Assembly (NCBI GenBank): GCA_029261965.1
Contig: JAJDAH010000347.1
Span: 1-40,630, forward strand
Reading direction: 5' to 3'
DNA length: 40,630 bases
From: Polyangiaceae bacterium
GTDB lineage: Bacteria > Myxococcota_A > Polyangia > Polyangiales > Polyangiaceae
The notes under the pieces: model-generated
The model's input: only the letters and a program-made list of their open reading frames with translations
What the model was told of the DNA's origin: nothing
The model's database searches: none
Part shown: positions 30,137 through 38,081 of the stretch, piece by piece
Layout of the letters: every line of letters begins with the position of its first letter
Numbering within the stretch: the stretch's first letter is position 1
Program-made: the position numbers and the translations under genes

Positions 30137-31684
30137 TCAGGAGTTTTTTCCGGTTTTGACCTGTTTTTCGGCCGCGTGTCTCGACTTCGCGGGGGGCTGC
30201 TTCTTGCGGGAAGCGCTTTTCTTTTTGATGAGGGGTTTCTTCTTCTTCTTCGCGACCTTCCGTGTTGTCGCGGCCTTCCCCTTGGAAGCGATCTTTTTCT
30301 TTTTCGCGGCCTTCCCCTTGGAAGCGATCTTCTTCTTCTTCTTCGCGACCTTCTTCTTGGAAGCGGCGATCTTCTTCTTCTTCGCGACCTTCTTCTTCTT
30401 CGCGACCTTCTTCTTCTTCGCGACCTTCTTCTTGGAAGTGGGCTTCTTGGTCGAGGTGCGCTTTGGTTTCTGGCTCGTGGAGGGCGGTGCCGAGGTCTCC
30501 GGCGGCGCTCGGTTCATGACGAGGGTGGGACGGTCATCGTCATCTTCACCGATTCGGTCGGGTGGCGGCGTCGCCTCGACGCCGATCCCGAGCAACGTCG
30601 GCTCGTCGGTCGCGAGCGTGTTCATGCGCACTCGTCGTGTCGAGGGTTCGAGTGGAGAGAGCTCAGCGGTTGCCCGCGGCTTGGCCGCGGGGGCCCGGGC
30701 ATCGGTGGGTCGATCCGAGTCGGGCGCTCGAGGAAGTGGCGCCCCAGGCATGTCGGACGAGCGCCCGACCCATCGCTTGAACGCTGCAGATGCTCGTCGC
30801 CACGCGGCGGACAGCGGTGGGTCGTCCGTGTCTAGAGCCTGGAGCAACGCGTTCCATGTTTGGGGCATGTCGGCGAACCGCTTTCGTGGATCGATGGCTA
30901 GAGCAGTTTTGGCCCAGGCGTCCACCGCGCGTGGTAGTTCCGGCCGCGCCGCGACGATGCTCGGACGCGTCGCTCGCGTCGCCAAAATGTACTTTTCGCG
31001 GAGCGTCTTTCCCTCGAACGGAACGCGACCGGTGAGCGCGCGAAAGACGATCGTGGCGAACGAATACACATCGGTCCTCGGGCCCACGAGCTCGCGCTTC
31101 GCTTCCCAGATTTCCGGCGCCATGTAGCTCGGTGAGCCGATGGCCGTACCCGCCGCCGTAAGAGGCGGCGCCGACGTCAGGCTCACCAGGCCGAAGTCCA
31201 GCAACCGCACGCCGCCGCCGGCCTCGTCGCTCATGATGAAAATGTTCGCCGGCTTCAGATCGCGGTGCACGATGCCGGCGCGATGCGCGACATCGAGGGT
31301 TTCAGCGATGGGGGCGAGCAGCGCGACGAGGTGCTCGACGGAGATTTGCTCGCCGCGCTTCTCGAAGCCCGACAGATATTGGTCGAAGTTGACCCCGTCG
31401 AGCATTTCCATGATCAAACAAAGCGCGCCGCCGAGGGCCGTGCAGAGCTCCCGGGCATGCACGGCGTGGGTGCCACCGAGCGCCTTCATGGCGTGCCACT
31501 CGCGCCGCAATCGCTCCACGTATTGCGGGTTGGAAGCCACCTCTCGATTCAGCACCTTGACCGCTACGGGCTCGCCGGTGCTCTGGTCGCGAGCGCGGAA
31601 TACGATGCCGTGAGCGCCCTGGCCGAGCACGTCGATGAGCTCGTACCTGTTCGCGATGATCTTGCCGGCGATGCTCGAAGTCAC
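30137..31684 (-). CDS. Ser/Thr protein kinase with a long lysine-rich C-terminal tail
   Basis: A 515-residue Hanks-type kinase. The Gly-loop GQGAHG is at 21-26, the catalytic lysine is K43 (VAVKVL), HRDLKPAN is 140-147, DFG is 163-165 and APE is 189-191; all essential residues are present. After the kinase domain (about 12-285) come an acidic and Pro-rich linker and a tail of about 105 residues (410-515) made of repeats such as SKKKVAKKKK and KIASKGKAAK, very like a histone H1 tail. There is no membrane span, so this kinase is cytosolic, and the tail may bind DNA or RNA (inference). GTG 31684 is the start. It is divergent from the response-regulator gene at 31827. The tail is encoded by tandem repeats. 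Confidence 0.9.
   Translation of the reverse strand: MTSSIAGKIIANRYELIDVLGQGAHGIVFRARDQSTGEPVAVKVLNREVASNPQYVERLRREWHAMKALGGTHAVHARELCTALGGALCLIMEMLDGVNFDQYLSGFEKRGEQISVEHLVALLAPIAETLDVAHRAGIVHRDLKPANIFIMSDEAGGGVRLLDFGLVSLTSAPPLTAAGTAIGSPSYMAPEIWEAKRELVGPRTDVYSFATIVFRALTGRVPFEGKTLREKYILATRATRPSIVAARPELPRAVDAWAKTALAIDPRKRFADMPQTWNALLQALDTDDPPLSAAWRRASAAFKRWVGRSSDMPGAPLPRAPDSDRPTDARAPAAKPRATAELSPLEPSTRRVRMNTLATDEPTLLGIGVEATPPPDRIGEDDDDRPTLVMNRAPPETSAPPSTSQKPKRTSTKKPTSKKKVAKKKKVAKKKKVAKKKKIAASKKKVAKKKKKIASKGKAAKKKKIASKGKAATTRKVAKKKKKPLIKKKSASRKKQPPAKSRHAAEKQVKTGKNS
30268..30424 (-). repeat. Tandem repeats encoding the kinase lysine tail
   Basis: Three exact 18-bp copies of cttcttcttcttcgcgac run from 30371 to 30424. 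A 28-bp segment beginning tcgcggccttccccttgg occurs at 30268-30295 and again at 30304-30331, a 36-bp period. The arrays encode VAKKKK and IASKGKAAKKKK units and are likely to change length by slippage. Confidence 0.8.
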
Positions 31685-31826
31685 TCTGCTCGACCGATGG
31701 TTTCAGCGATCCGTCCGCACGTCCAGGCCGCTCGTGATGGCGGCGCGGATGCAGCTTGCAATTCGGCTTGCGCACCGGTGCCCGAGACGGCTGCCAGGTG
31801 TCAGGGGGCAATGATACCCTCGAACG

Positions 31827-32570
31827 ATGGTGGAGGATGCGCAGCTCAACGTATTGGTGATTGACGACGACGAGAAGCTACGACAGCTGCTCGTCGACAT
31901 CATCACCCGAGAGGGCCACCAAGCGGTGCCGGCGGGCTCTGCCGAGGAGGGGCTCGAGCTTTTGCCAATATGGACATTTCAGGTGGCGTTCATCGACCAG
32001 CGCCTCCCCGGCATGGAAGGGTTGGTGCTCGGCGAATATCTTCGTTCGAACAATCCCGACATGATGATTGCCCTCGTGACGGGGGAGCCCGACAAGAAGC
32101 TCAAACGCAAGAGCAAAGATCTCTCGATCGTGCACATTGCCAAGCCCTTCGACATCAAGGAGATCGTCGCAGTGTTGGGTGACTACGGCACGACTGCCAA
32201 AACACGGCTTGCGGCGCGACTCCGTCACGAGGACCCGGACTATGCGGCGCCGATTGGCCGCTACGCGGACGAGCTCACGGACTATTACGGGATCCCGAAC
32301 GTGCCGGCTCGGGTGGAGGAGCGCTTGTCGAGTGCCATCAAGCGATCGCTCAACGAGCTACGTTCGGTGAGCCGCTACACCGAGCGCGAGCGGGTCGTGG
32401 CACTCGCGGGACTTCTCGCAGCCCAGGTGCTGGGCGTTCAGTTGCCGAAGGCGGGAGGCACCGAGCAACGGACGCTCTACGAGGAGTACGACGCGCTGAT
32501 GCGTGAGCACGGGCGCCGCGTAGAGTTCGAGTGGGACGGGGTTCCGTCTACTCGTTCACGACGCTCATGA
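31827..32570 (+). CDS. Response regulator receiver protein with unknown output domain
   Basis: A 247-residue protein. The receiver domain (8-118) has the acidic pocket DDD (13-15), the phospho-acceptor D57 (VAFIDQRLPGMEG), T85 (LVTG) and K106 (AKPF); all key residues are present. The C-terminal half (120-247) is helical and charged with an EERLSSAIKRSLNELR segment and a hydrophobic AGLLAAQVLG stretch; I recognise no DNA-binding or enzyme motif. There is no partner histidine kinase in the window. It faces the Ser/Thr kinase gene across a 142-bp divergent region that contains the 10-bp palindrome gcaccggtgc (31772-31781). Its 3' end overlaps the SGNH gene by 23 bp in convergent orientation. Confidence 0.85.
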   Translation: MVEDAQLNVLVIDDDEKLRQLLVDIITREGHQAVPAGSAEEGLELLPIWTFQVAFIDQRLPGMEGLVLGEYLRSNNPDMMIALVTGEPDKKLKRKSKDLSIVHIAKPFDIKEIVAVLGDYGTTAKTRLAARLRHEDPDYAAPIGRYADELTDYYGIPNVPARVEERLSSAIKRSLNELRSVSRYTERERVVALAGLLAAQVLGVQLPKAGGTEQRTLYEEYDALMREHGRRVEFEWDGVPSTRSRRS

Positions 32571-33825
32571 ACATCTGAGCGATGTGCGCGTGCCCGGGAT
32601 CGCTCGGGTGGATGCACGTCTGGTCGAACCAGAGCTCGCTGGCCGGCCCGCCGCCGCGGAAGCACTGCAGTGTCGGGTCTCCGGCACGGAATCCGTGACC
32701 GCAGAAGTCTTCGGCCATGAAGATCATGTCGGAGCGCGTATCTGCTGCGATGCTGAGGTACCCCTCGTGCAGTGCCGTGATGACGGCCGGCGCCGAGAGG
32801 TAGTTTCCACTCAGGCCGATCAAGTTGGCTGCAGGGCAAGATCCCAGGTCGGCCGAAGTATCGGTGTACTCGTAGATGTTCGCGAAAATGAACGCCGATC
32901 CATTCGGGAAGTGAGCTGGATCCTTCACCCATTCAGCGGCGGCGCGATGGTCCGCCAAGATCTGGTCGATGTCGCCCTGCGCTTCGGCGATGGTCGCCTT
33001 TCGCTCGGCGATCGGTCGCAGATCGTTGCCGCCCATCGTCGTGATGACGAGGGTCTTGCGGTTCTCCACGCCGCCGGGGACGCCGTTGTTCAATTGCGTC
33101 ATGAAGTCGTCGACTCGCGCGCCGTTCTCCGAGTAGTTGTCGATGGCCGCGCCGGGGAACCGGGCCGCGAGCATGTCACCGAGCAGGGCGCGATAGACGA
33201 GGTTGGCAGCGGTCGTCAACGGTGGCAGCGGAATGGACCCGAAGGTGATTGAGTCGCCGAGGAAGATGACCCGCTCGATCCCCGTGATGTCTTGATGGTT
33301 CGTGCCTTGGCAGTGCGATCCCATCGTGACGTTCGGGACGGCGTTGTAGTCGGGGAACACGAGCGCCATGCCACCATAGATGTCCGGGAAACAACTGATG
33401 ACGTCCGGCGGCGCGCCGCCGACGGCTCCGGTGCCGCCGGTGCCCACGTTACCCGTACCGCCCATGCCGACGTTGCCCGTACCACCCGTCGCCGGGGTAC
33501 CACCCGTGCCTGGGGTTCCACCGGTACCGGGTGTGCCGCCGGTGCCTGGCGTTCCACCCGTGCCCATGTTGCACGCCGCCTCGCACGAAGCGACGTCTTG
33601 AGTCAGGCAGACGCAGCCCTGAAAACAATCGGTGCAGGCGTCGCAGTCCGGAGTCACCGAGCAACCCGGGACACTCATGACTCCGCCGGTGCCCGATCCC
33701 GCGGACCCGCCGGCGCCATCACTCAAGAGGTCGTCGCCGCTGGTGCTGCCACAGCTGACGGCCATGGCTCCGCCAAGCAGGGCCGGAAAAGCGACAAGAC
33801 TGAATTTCCTAAGCGAGTAGTTCAT
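32548..33825 (-). CDS. SGNH/GDSL-family hydrolase lipoprotein with Cys module and GGTPGT repeats
   Basis: A 425-residue lipoprotein. A hydrophobic signal ends at C25 (MAVSC). A Cys module of the form GC-x-V-T-P-D-C-x2-C-x2-CF-x2-C-x-C is followed by GGTPGT hexapeptide repeats and a Gly/Asn linker. The catalytic part shows the SGNH blocks: GDS with S192 in FLGDSITFG, GGND in the block TTMGGNDLRP, and the late histidine H406 in DQTCIHPSDPGH. It should hydrolyse an ester, perhaps of a polysaccharide or lipid, at the cell surface; the substrate is unknown. The Cys module is shared with the lipoprotein at 14463. The 3' end overlaps the response-regulator gene by 23 bp. Confidence 0.87.
   Translation of the reverse strand: MNYSLRKFSLVAFPALLGGAMAVSCGSTSGDDLLSDGAGGSAGSGTGGVMSVPGCSVTPDCDACTDCFQGCVCLTQDVASCEAACNMGTGGTPGTGGTPGTGGTPGTGGTPATGGTGNVGMGGTGNVGTGGTGAVGGAPPDVISCFPDIYGGMALVFPDYNAVPNVTMGSHCQGTNHQDITGIERVIFLGDSITFGSIPLPPLTTAANLVYRALLGDMLAARFPGAAIDNYSENGARVDDFMTQLNNGVPGGVENRKTLVITTMGGNDLRPIAERKATIAEAQGDIDQILADHRAAAEWVKDPAHFPNGSAFIFANIYEYTDTSADLGSCPAANLIGLSGNYLSAPAVITALHEGYLSIAADTRSDMIFMAEDFCGHGFRAGDPTLQCFRGGGPASELWFDQTCIHPSDPGHAHIAQMFMSVVNE
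33487..33558 (-). repeat. Four tandem 18-bp units encoding GGTPGT
   Basis: On the minus strand four consecutive 18-bp units (33541-33558, 33523-33540, 33505-33522, 33487-33504) encode GGTPGT, GGTPGT, GGTPGT and GGTPAT. They form the linker of the SGNH lipoprotein. Unit length equals that in the lipoprotein at 14463. Confidence 0.75.
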
Positions 33826-33890
33826 GCGCGGATTTTAGCACGCCACGTCGCCGGACGTCCCTGAAACCCCCTGAAAGGCGAGGTTGACGG

Positions 33891-34322
33891 GTGTGCCACC
33901 GGTGGTGGACCATCCGGGTCGTGATCGTCCCGACCCCGAAAATCTACTGGGTGTTCATAGTGATGGGCGCTCTCGCCGGCGGGGCTGTGGCTTGCTCGGT
34001 CGAGCACTCCAAGATGCAGGGGCAGGTCAAGGGCTTGCCTGCGGAGTCGCTGACCCAAATGAAGGGGGTGGGGGATCTCGCCGCGCTGGGCCCCGTGGAT
34101 CAGTGCGCGGCATTCTACGAAGGCCGTCACGCGGCCGGTAGCGAGTCGGTGTTCTACGCGGCTCGCCCGGAGGAATGCCGGGCCTACCGGACCTACCGAG
34201 ACATCCGAGGTCCAATGGCCGCCGTATACGCCCTCTTCGGCTCGATCATCGGGATGTTTGCTGGCATGTTCGTGAATCGTCGCTTGCGCACGTCGGGCAA
34301 GCTCCCCGGCTGGGTCGGCTGA
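33891..34322 (+). CDS. Small unknown membrane protein
   Basis: A 143-residue protein with two predicted membrane spans, one N-terminal (about 18-36, IYWVFIVMGALAGGAVACS) and one C-terminal (about 108-128, MAAVYALFGSIIGMFAGMFV), and a soluble loop between them carrying GLPAESLTQMKGVGDLA, CAAFYEGRH and CRAYRTYRD. No family recognised. GTG 33891 is supported by GGCGAGG (33877-33883) at 7-nt spacing; GTG 33921 is the alternative. It lies between the SGNH gene, which diverges, and the hydrolase operon, which converges on it. Confidence 0.55.
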   Translation: MCHRWWTIRVVIVPTPKIYWVFIVMGALAGGAVACSVEHSKMQGQVKGLPAESLTQMKGVGDLAALGPVDQCAAFYEGRHAAGSESVFYAARPEECRAYRTYRDIRGPMAAVYALFGSIIGMFAGMFVNRRLRTSGKLPGWVG

Positions 34323-34373
34323 CTGAATCTTCTCCGCAACCGCACCGGAGGCGCGCTCGAGGAACGCCAGGGC

Positions 34374-35276
34374 TCAGTCGGCGGTGAGCCGGCTCAGCAC
34401 GAACTGGCCAATCTCACGGACGGCGGCCCGGCTCTCTCGGAGCAGCGGAGTGACGAAGTGCCAGACGTGCATCATCTCGGGGTACTCCAAGAGCTCGATC
34501 TGGACGCCGGCGATGCGAGCGCGCTCGGCGAGGCGCCGCGAATCGTCGAGCAGTACCTCGTGACCGCCGACGTGTACCAGGAGCGGGGGCAGCCCGGAGA
34601 GGTCAGCGAAAAGCGGCGAGGCCAGCACATGGCCGTAGTCCGGCGGGTTCGCATAGTGCGAGCGAAAAGCTTCGAGGAACGCGCGCGACAGCATGGGATC
34701 GGCCGTGGCTCGAGTTTCCATCGAGTCTCCGCTCAGCGTCATGTCCGTCCAGGGGGAAATGAGCGCTGCGCCCGCCGGTAGCTCTTCGCCGTGCTCCTTC
34801 CGCGCGAGCATGAGCGCGAGGCAGAGCCCGCCCCCGGCCGAGTCACCCGAGAGGCAGATCTTGCTCGGGGGCGTGCCTCGATCGACGAGGAAACGAAACG
34901 CCGCTCGAGCGTCCTCGACCGCCGCCGGAAAGCGGTGCTCGGGGGCCCGACGGTAGTGCACCGATTGCGCCCGGACGCCTGCGGCCTTGGCGATGAAACC
35001 CACCAGGTGCGCGTGACTTTTCGGCGACCCACTCGTGTAGCCGCCCCCGTGAAAGTAGAGAAGTACCCCGTCGGTTCGGATTTCCTCCGGTTCGATCGAC
35101 AACGCAGGGACGCCGTCCAGGCTGGTTTCGGAATATCGGACTCCCCGCGGTCGGGGCATCTTCGCCGCCATGCTCTCGATGTTTCGTCGCGCCGCCTGCA
35201 CGTCGAAGTCGCCGCGGCGAGGGCGCCGCGAGTTGAATCTCACGATTCCGTGCACGATCCGATTGAGCACCGCCAT
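34374..35276 (-). CDS. HSL-family alpha/beta hydrolase (esterase/lipase)
   Basis: A 300-residue cytosolic esterase of the hormone-sensitive-lipase type. The oxyanion motif HGGGY is at 76-80, the nucleophile is S146 in GDSAGGG, and the late histidine lies in EMMHVWH near residue 270. The acid is probably in GGHEVLLDDS. It cleaves acyl esters; the natural substrate cannot be read. Its ATG (35276) overlaps the TGA of the patatin gene (TGATG), so it is translated with it. A TTG one codon upstream is a less likely start. It is the last gene of a four-gene minus-strand unit. Confidence 0.9.
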   Translation of the reverse strand: MAVLNRIVHGIVRFNSRRPRRGDFDVQAARRNIESMAAKMPRPRGVRYSETSLDGVPALSIEPEEIRTDGVLLYFHGGGYTSGSPKSHAHLVGFIAKAAGVRAQSVHYRRAPEHRFPAAVEDARAAFRFLVDRGTPPSKICLSGDSAGGGLCLALMLARKEHGEELPAGAALISPWTDMTLSGDSMETRATADPMLSRAFLEAFRSHYANPPDYGHVLASPLFADLSGLPPLLVHVGGHEVLLDDSRRLAERARIAGVQIELLEYPEMMHVWHFVTPLLRESRAAVREIGQFVLSRLTAD

Positions 35277-36148
35277 CAAGTGACTCCGATGTATCGGTCG
35301 ATGCGGTCACCGAGGCGTTCGGCGTCACGCTCCCCCATCTCCACCGTGGCATCGACCAGGTCGGGCCGCGTGTAGTCCCAGCGCTCGACCGGGACCGGGC
35401 TTTGCGGCGCGACGTAGAGGCGGCCGTCTTTCTCTCCGGTGACTTCGTCGGGGTAGGGGCGTGTCAAAAAGACGATGTTCTTTCGTATCCCCGGCAACCG
35501 GTCCGCCAGAAACGCTGGAGCGTTGTCGACCAAACCCCCGTCGAGCGCTCGGTCGCCACGGAAAGAGCCTACCGGCGTGAACGGGGGTGTCGCCGAGCTG
35601 GCCAAGATGAGATCCGCCAGCTCTTCCGGCGTCTCGCATTCGCGGGCGTCGTGGGCGTCCGCTCGAAACCCGACTCGGCGAGTGAGTCGCGGATGAAGAG
35701 CGAGGGGTCTCACCTTTCGCTCGAGCGAATAAACACCGAACCCCAAAGCGAGCGCGAGTGGGGCGGGTAGCCTTCGGGGAAAGCCGGCGGTCAACACCAG
35801 GATGGGGAAGGGTCGAGAGTGAAGGCGCTCGAGACCGCCGTCTCGCATCGCGTGAATCATGGTGTCGCGATAAATCGGTCCGTGCGGCGTCGGGCGCTGC
35901 AGCAGGAGGAGCTTGGACCAATCGAAGTTCTTGGTGACCCCCGAGCGGCGCTTCTTCCAGAACGCTGAGGTCTCTTCGGCGCGCCCGCTCAGCAAGATCG
36001 TCGCGACACACGCGCCGGCGCTGCACGCGGCGACCGCCCCGACTCGGGGCAGCAAGCGGTCGCCCCAACGGTTCATCAGCCCCAGCTGATAGAAGGCACG
36101 ATTGCCGCCCCCGGCGAACGTGAGCGCGATGTCCCGCGTCGCCGTCAC
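35276..36148 (-). CDS. Patatin-like phospholipase
   Basis: A 290-residue soluble patatin-fold lipase. The oxyanion block GGGNRAFYQLG is at 13-23. The nucleophile S43 lies in ACSAG; the first position of GxSxG is Ala here. The dyad aspartate is in the block ALDGGLVDNAP, the usual DG[A/G]. The middle (about 120-180) has a hydrophobic and basic stretch (RRLPAPLALALGFGVYSLER) that may bind membranes. It probably releases fatty acids from phospholipids or other acyl lipids. GTG 36148 overlaps the stop of the upstream hydrolase (GTGA). The reading frame extends upstream but that part only shadows the hydrolase gene. Confidence 0.85.
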   Translation of the reverse strand: MTATRDIALTFAGGGNRAFYQLGLMNRWGDRLLPRVGAVAACSAGACVATILLSGRAEETSAFWKKRRSGVTKNFDWSKLLLLQRPTPHGPIYRDTMIHAMRDGGLERLHSRPFPILVLTAGFPRRLPAPLALALGFGVYSLERKVRPLALHPRLTRRVGFRADAHDARECETPEELADLILASSATPPFTPVGSFRGDRALDGGLVDNAPAFLADRLPGIRKNIVFLTRPYPDEVTGEKDGRLYVAPQSPVPVERWDYTRPDLVDATVEMGERDAERLGDRIDRYIGVT

Positions 36149-36741
36149 GCGACTTTGGTGACGAAGTCGCGGATCGCGTCGAGCACGCGCCCCTCGACGT
36201 CTGCCGACGTTTCCGCGTCGACTTTGAGCTGCGTTTTGGTCACGTCGAGGGAGTGGTTGCCGGCTTGCACGATGTAGAGCTCGCTGGGCGCCGTCATCTT
36301 TTTTCTCACCTTGGCGAGCAAATCGAGCGGGCAGAGATTGTCGCGCGTGCCTTGCACGAAAAGAATGGGTGTGCGGAGGTCCACGAGCACGGCGTCTCGG
36401 ATCTTTCCGGTCTTGCCCATGCCTTTCAGCGGATAGCCGAGGCAAACGAGCGCATCGACCTTTTCTTCGAGCGAGAGATGGCACCCCACCCGCGAGCCCA
36501 TGCTCTTGCCCACGAGAACGACCGGGCCGCGGTGCCCTTTTCGCGCGCCCGCCAGGGCGGTGCGGTGTGCTTCGATGAGCTTCGGCAGCTTGTCCGGTGC
36601 TCGTCGTCCCGCAGCCATGTAGGGGTAGTCGAAGCCGACGACCTTGCCGATCCGTTCGAGGTGTCCGGCCCAGCGCTTCATCCAAGGGGAGGTGGAGGGT
36701 AGGCCAGCTCCGTGTGCAAAAACGAACAGCGGCTTCGGCAT
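36145..36741 (-). CDS. Tex30/KANL3-type alpha/beta hydrolase
   Basis: A 198-residue compact alpha/beta hydrolase. The opening FVFAHGAG holds the oxyanion turn, S80 is in VGKSMGSR, the acid is probably D134 (GTRDNLCPL) and the histidine is H163 (AGNHSL). It resembles the Tex30/KANL3-like group, which has no agreed substrate. Its ATG (36741) overlaps the TGA of the PP2C gene (TGATG), and its own stop overlaps the patatin start. Position between a phosphatase and a phospholipase suggests a lipid- or acyl-related role (inference). Confidence 0.87.
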   Translation of the reverse strand: MPKPLFVFAHGAGLPSTSPWMKRWAGHLERIGKVVGFDYPYMAAGRRAPDKLPKLIEAHRTALAGARKGHRGPVVLVGKSMGSRVGCHLSLEEKVDALVCLGYPLKGMGKTGKIRDAVLVDLRTPILFVQGTRDNLCPLDLLAKVRKKMTAPSELYIVQAGNHSLDVTKTQLKVDAETSADVEGRVLDAIRDFVTKVA

Positions 36742-37964
36742 CAGTCGTCGCCACCGCCGCCGACACCGACGATGAGCAGCAGGATCACGATCCCAGCGGC
36801 GAGCGCGAGCACGCTGACCATGATCATCATCAGATTTCCGCCGCTGTCCGGCGTCGTGTCCTGGTAGGGGGACGGCAGGTTCAACTGGTCGAGGGCGGCG
36901 GGTCGAGCCGGAGGCGCGGTGCGCGGCAGCGGAGGAGGCCCAGCGTTGGGCTCCGAACGCGGGGCAGTGGGCGCTGTCGGGGCGGAGGCTGCCTGAACCG
37001 GCGTGGGTGTCGGTGGCTGCGGTGTCGGCGGTTGCGGTGCCGGTGGTTGCGGTGCCGGTGGCTGCGGTTCGGGTTTTCGGGCCGCCGGCGCGGGTGGTTT
37101 CGGCGTCGGCGGCTTGGCCGGTTCGGCCATCACCACGGTCCCGCCGCCGAGTGCCGGCGTGTGCGCCGCGGGCGCCGACGCGGCCACGGCTGCCGTCGGC
37201 ACCTGCTCGATCCGAATGATCTGCACCGTGACGTTGTCGTGTGCGCCACGCATCTTGGCGACTTCGATGAGCATCGTAGCCGCCTTTTCGGGGCTGACCT
37301 CGAGATGCGTTTTCATCAGCGTGCCGATCTCTTCGTCGACCGCGAGATCGGTCAGGCCGTCCGTGCACATCATGAGGACGTCACCGACCATCAGAGATGC
37401 GGGGTTCGCGCGCATCTCGACTTCGACCTCGGGTGCCATGCCGAGCGCGCGAGTGATCTGATTCGTGTCCGGGTGGTTGAGGGCTTCTTCCTCGGTGATG
37501 TCGCCTCGGTCGAGCAGCTCCCGAACCACTGAATGGTCCCGCGTCAGGGGAGTCAGCACTCCGGCTCGGAGGAGGTAAGCGCGGGAGTCACCAACGTGGG
37601 CGACCTCGGTGCCGCCCTCGTGAATCAGCATGGCCACGCAGGTCGAGCCTGGACGGTACTGAATTCCTTCGGCGCCAACGTTGTATACGGCTCCGGCGGC
37701 CACACGGACGGCGTTGGCCAAGATGTCCTTGGGGTCGGTGCCAGCCGCCGCGGTTTGCACCTGCTCGAGGATCGTGGCGACTGCCGTGCGGCTCGCGAGC
37801 TGACCGCCTTCGTGGCCGCCCATGCCGTCGCACACGATGGCCAAGAATCCGTGCGCCGTTTCTGCGGACCCGGCCAGGTCCTCGTTCACCTGCTTGTCAG
37901 GGTGCAGGCCGGGGTCGGTGACCTCGGCGAAATCGAAACCGTAGCCGCGATGTGAGCGGAGCAC
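36741..37964 (-). CDS. PP2C-family Ser/Thr phosphatase with C-terminal membrane anchor
   Basis: A 407-residue protein. Residues 1-245 form a PP2C domain with the metal-binding blocks DGMGGHEGG (D46), AHVGDSRAYLL, CTDGLTDL and AHDNVTVQI. A Pro/Ala/Gln-rich linker (about 255-370) leads to one membrane span near 378-401 and a short Gly/Asp end. The tail-anchored topology puts the phosphatase in the cytosol at the inner membrane, where it could oppose the Hanks-type kinases encoded nearby. GTG 37964 opens the frame. It heads a unit of four genes with overlapping codons. Confidence 0.92.
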   Translation of the reverse strand: MLRSHRGYGFDFAEVTDPGLHPDKQVNEDLAGSAETAHGFLAIVCDGMGGHEGGQLASRTAVATILEQVQTAAAGTDPKDILANAVRVAAGAVYNVGAEGIQYRPGSTCVAMLIHEGGTEVAHVGDSRAYLLRAGVLTPLTRDHSVVRELLDRGDITEEEALNHPDTNQITRALGMAPEVEVEMRANPASLMVGDVLMMCTDGLTDLAVDEEIGTLMKTHLEVSPEKAATMLIEVAKMRGAHDNVTVQIIRIEQVPTAAVAASAPAAHTPALGGGTVVMAEPAKPPTPKPPAPAARKPEPQPPAPQPPAPQPPTPQPPTPTPVQAASAPTAPTAPRSEPNAGPPPLPRTAPPARPAALDQLNLPSPYQDTTPDSGGNLMMIMVSVLALAAGIVILLLIVGVGGGGDD

Positions 37965-38047
37965 GCCCGGACACTACCCAAACGCCCGCTCGATTCCCAG
38001 GTTCGGTCCCCACGAACCGATTGGAAGCTTGCAGTTCCTTCGAGCGA

Positions 38048-38074
38048 GGTCACAATGCGCGCCCCAGGGTGACC
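38048..38074 (+). promoter_or_regulatory. Inverted repeat upstream of the MATE gene
   Basis: GGTCAC (38048-38053) and GTGACC (38069-38074) form a 6-bp inverted repeat with a 15-nt spacer, ending 7 bp before the ATG at 38082. It could be an operator for a repressor of the efflux gene, but six-base arms occur by chance fairly often. The rest of the 117-bp divergent gap to the PP2C gene shows no clear promoter. Confidence 0.25.
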
Positions 38075-38081
38075 ATGCGCC

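Noticed and set aside
36742-37368. N-terminal extension of the Tex30-type hydrolase frame
   Set aside because: It shadows the PP2C gene; ATG 36741 with the TGATG overlap is the natural start.
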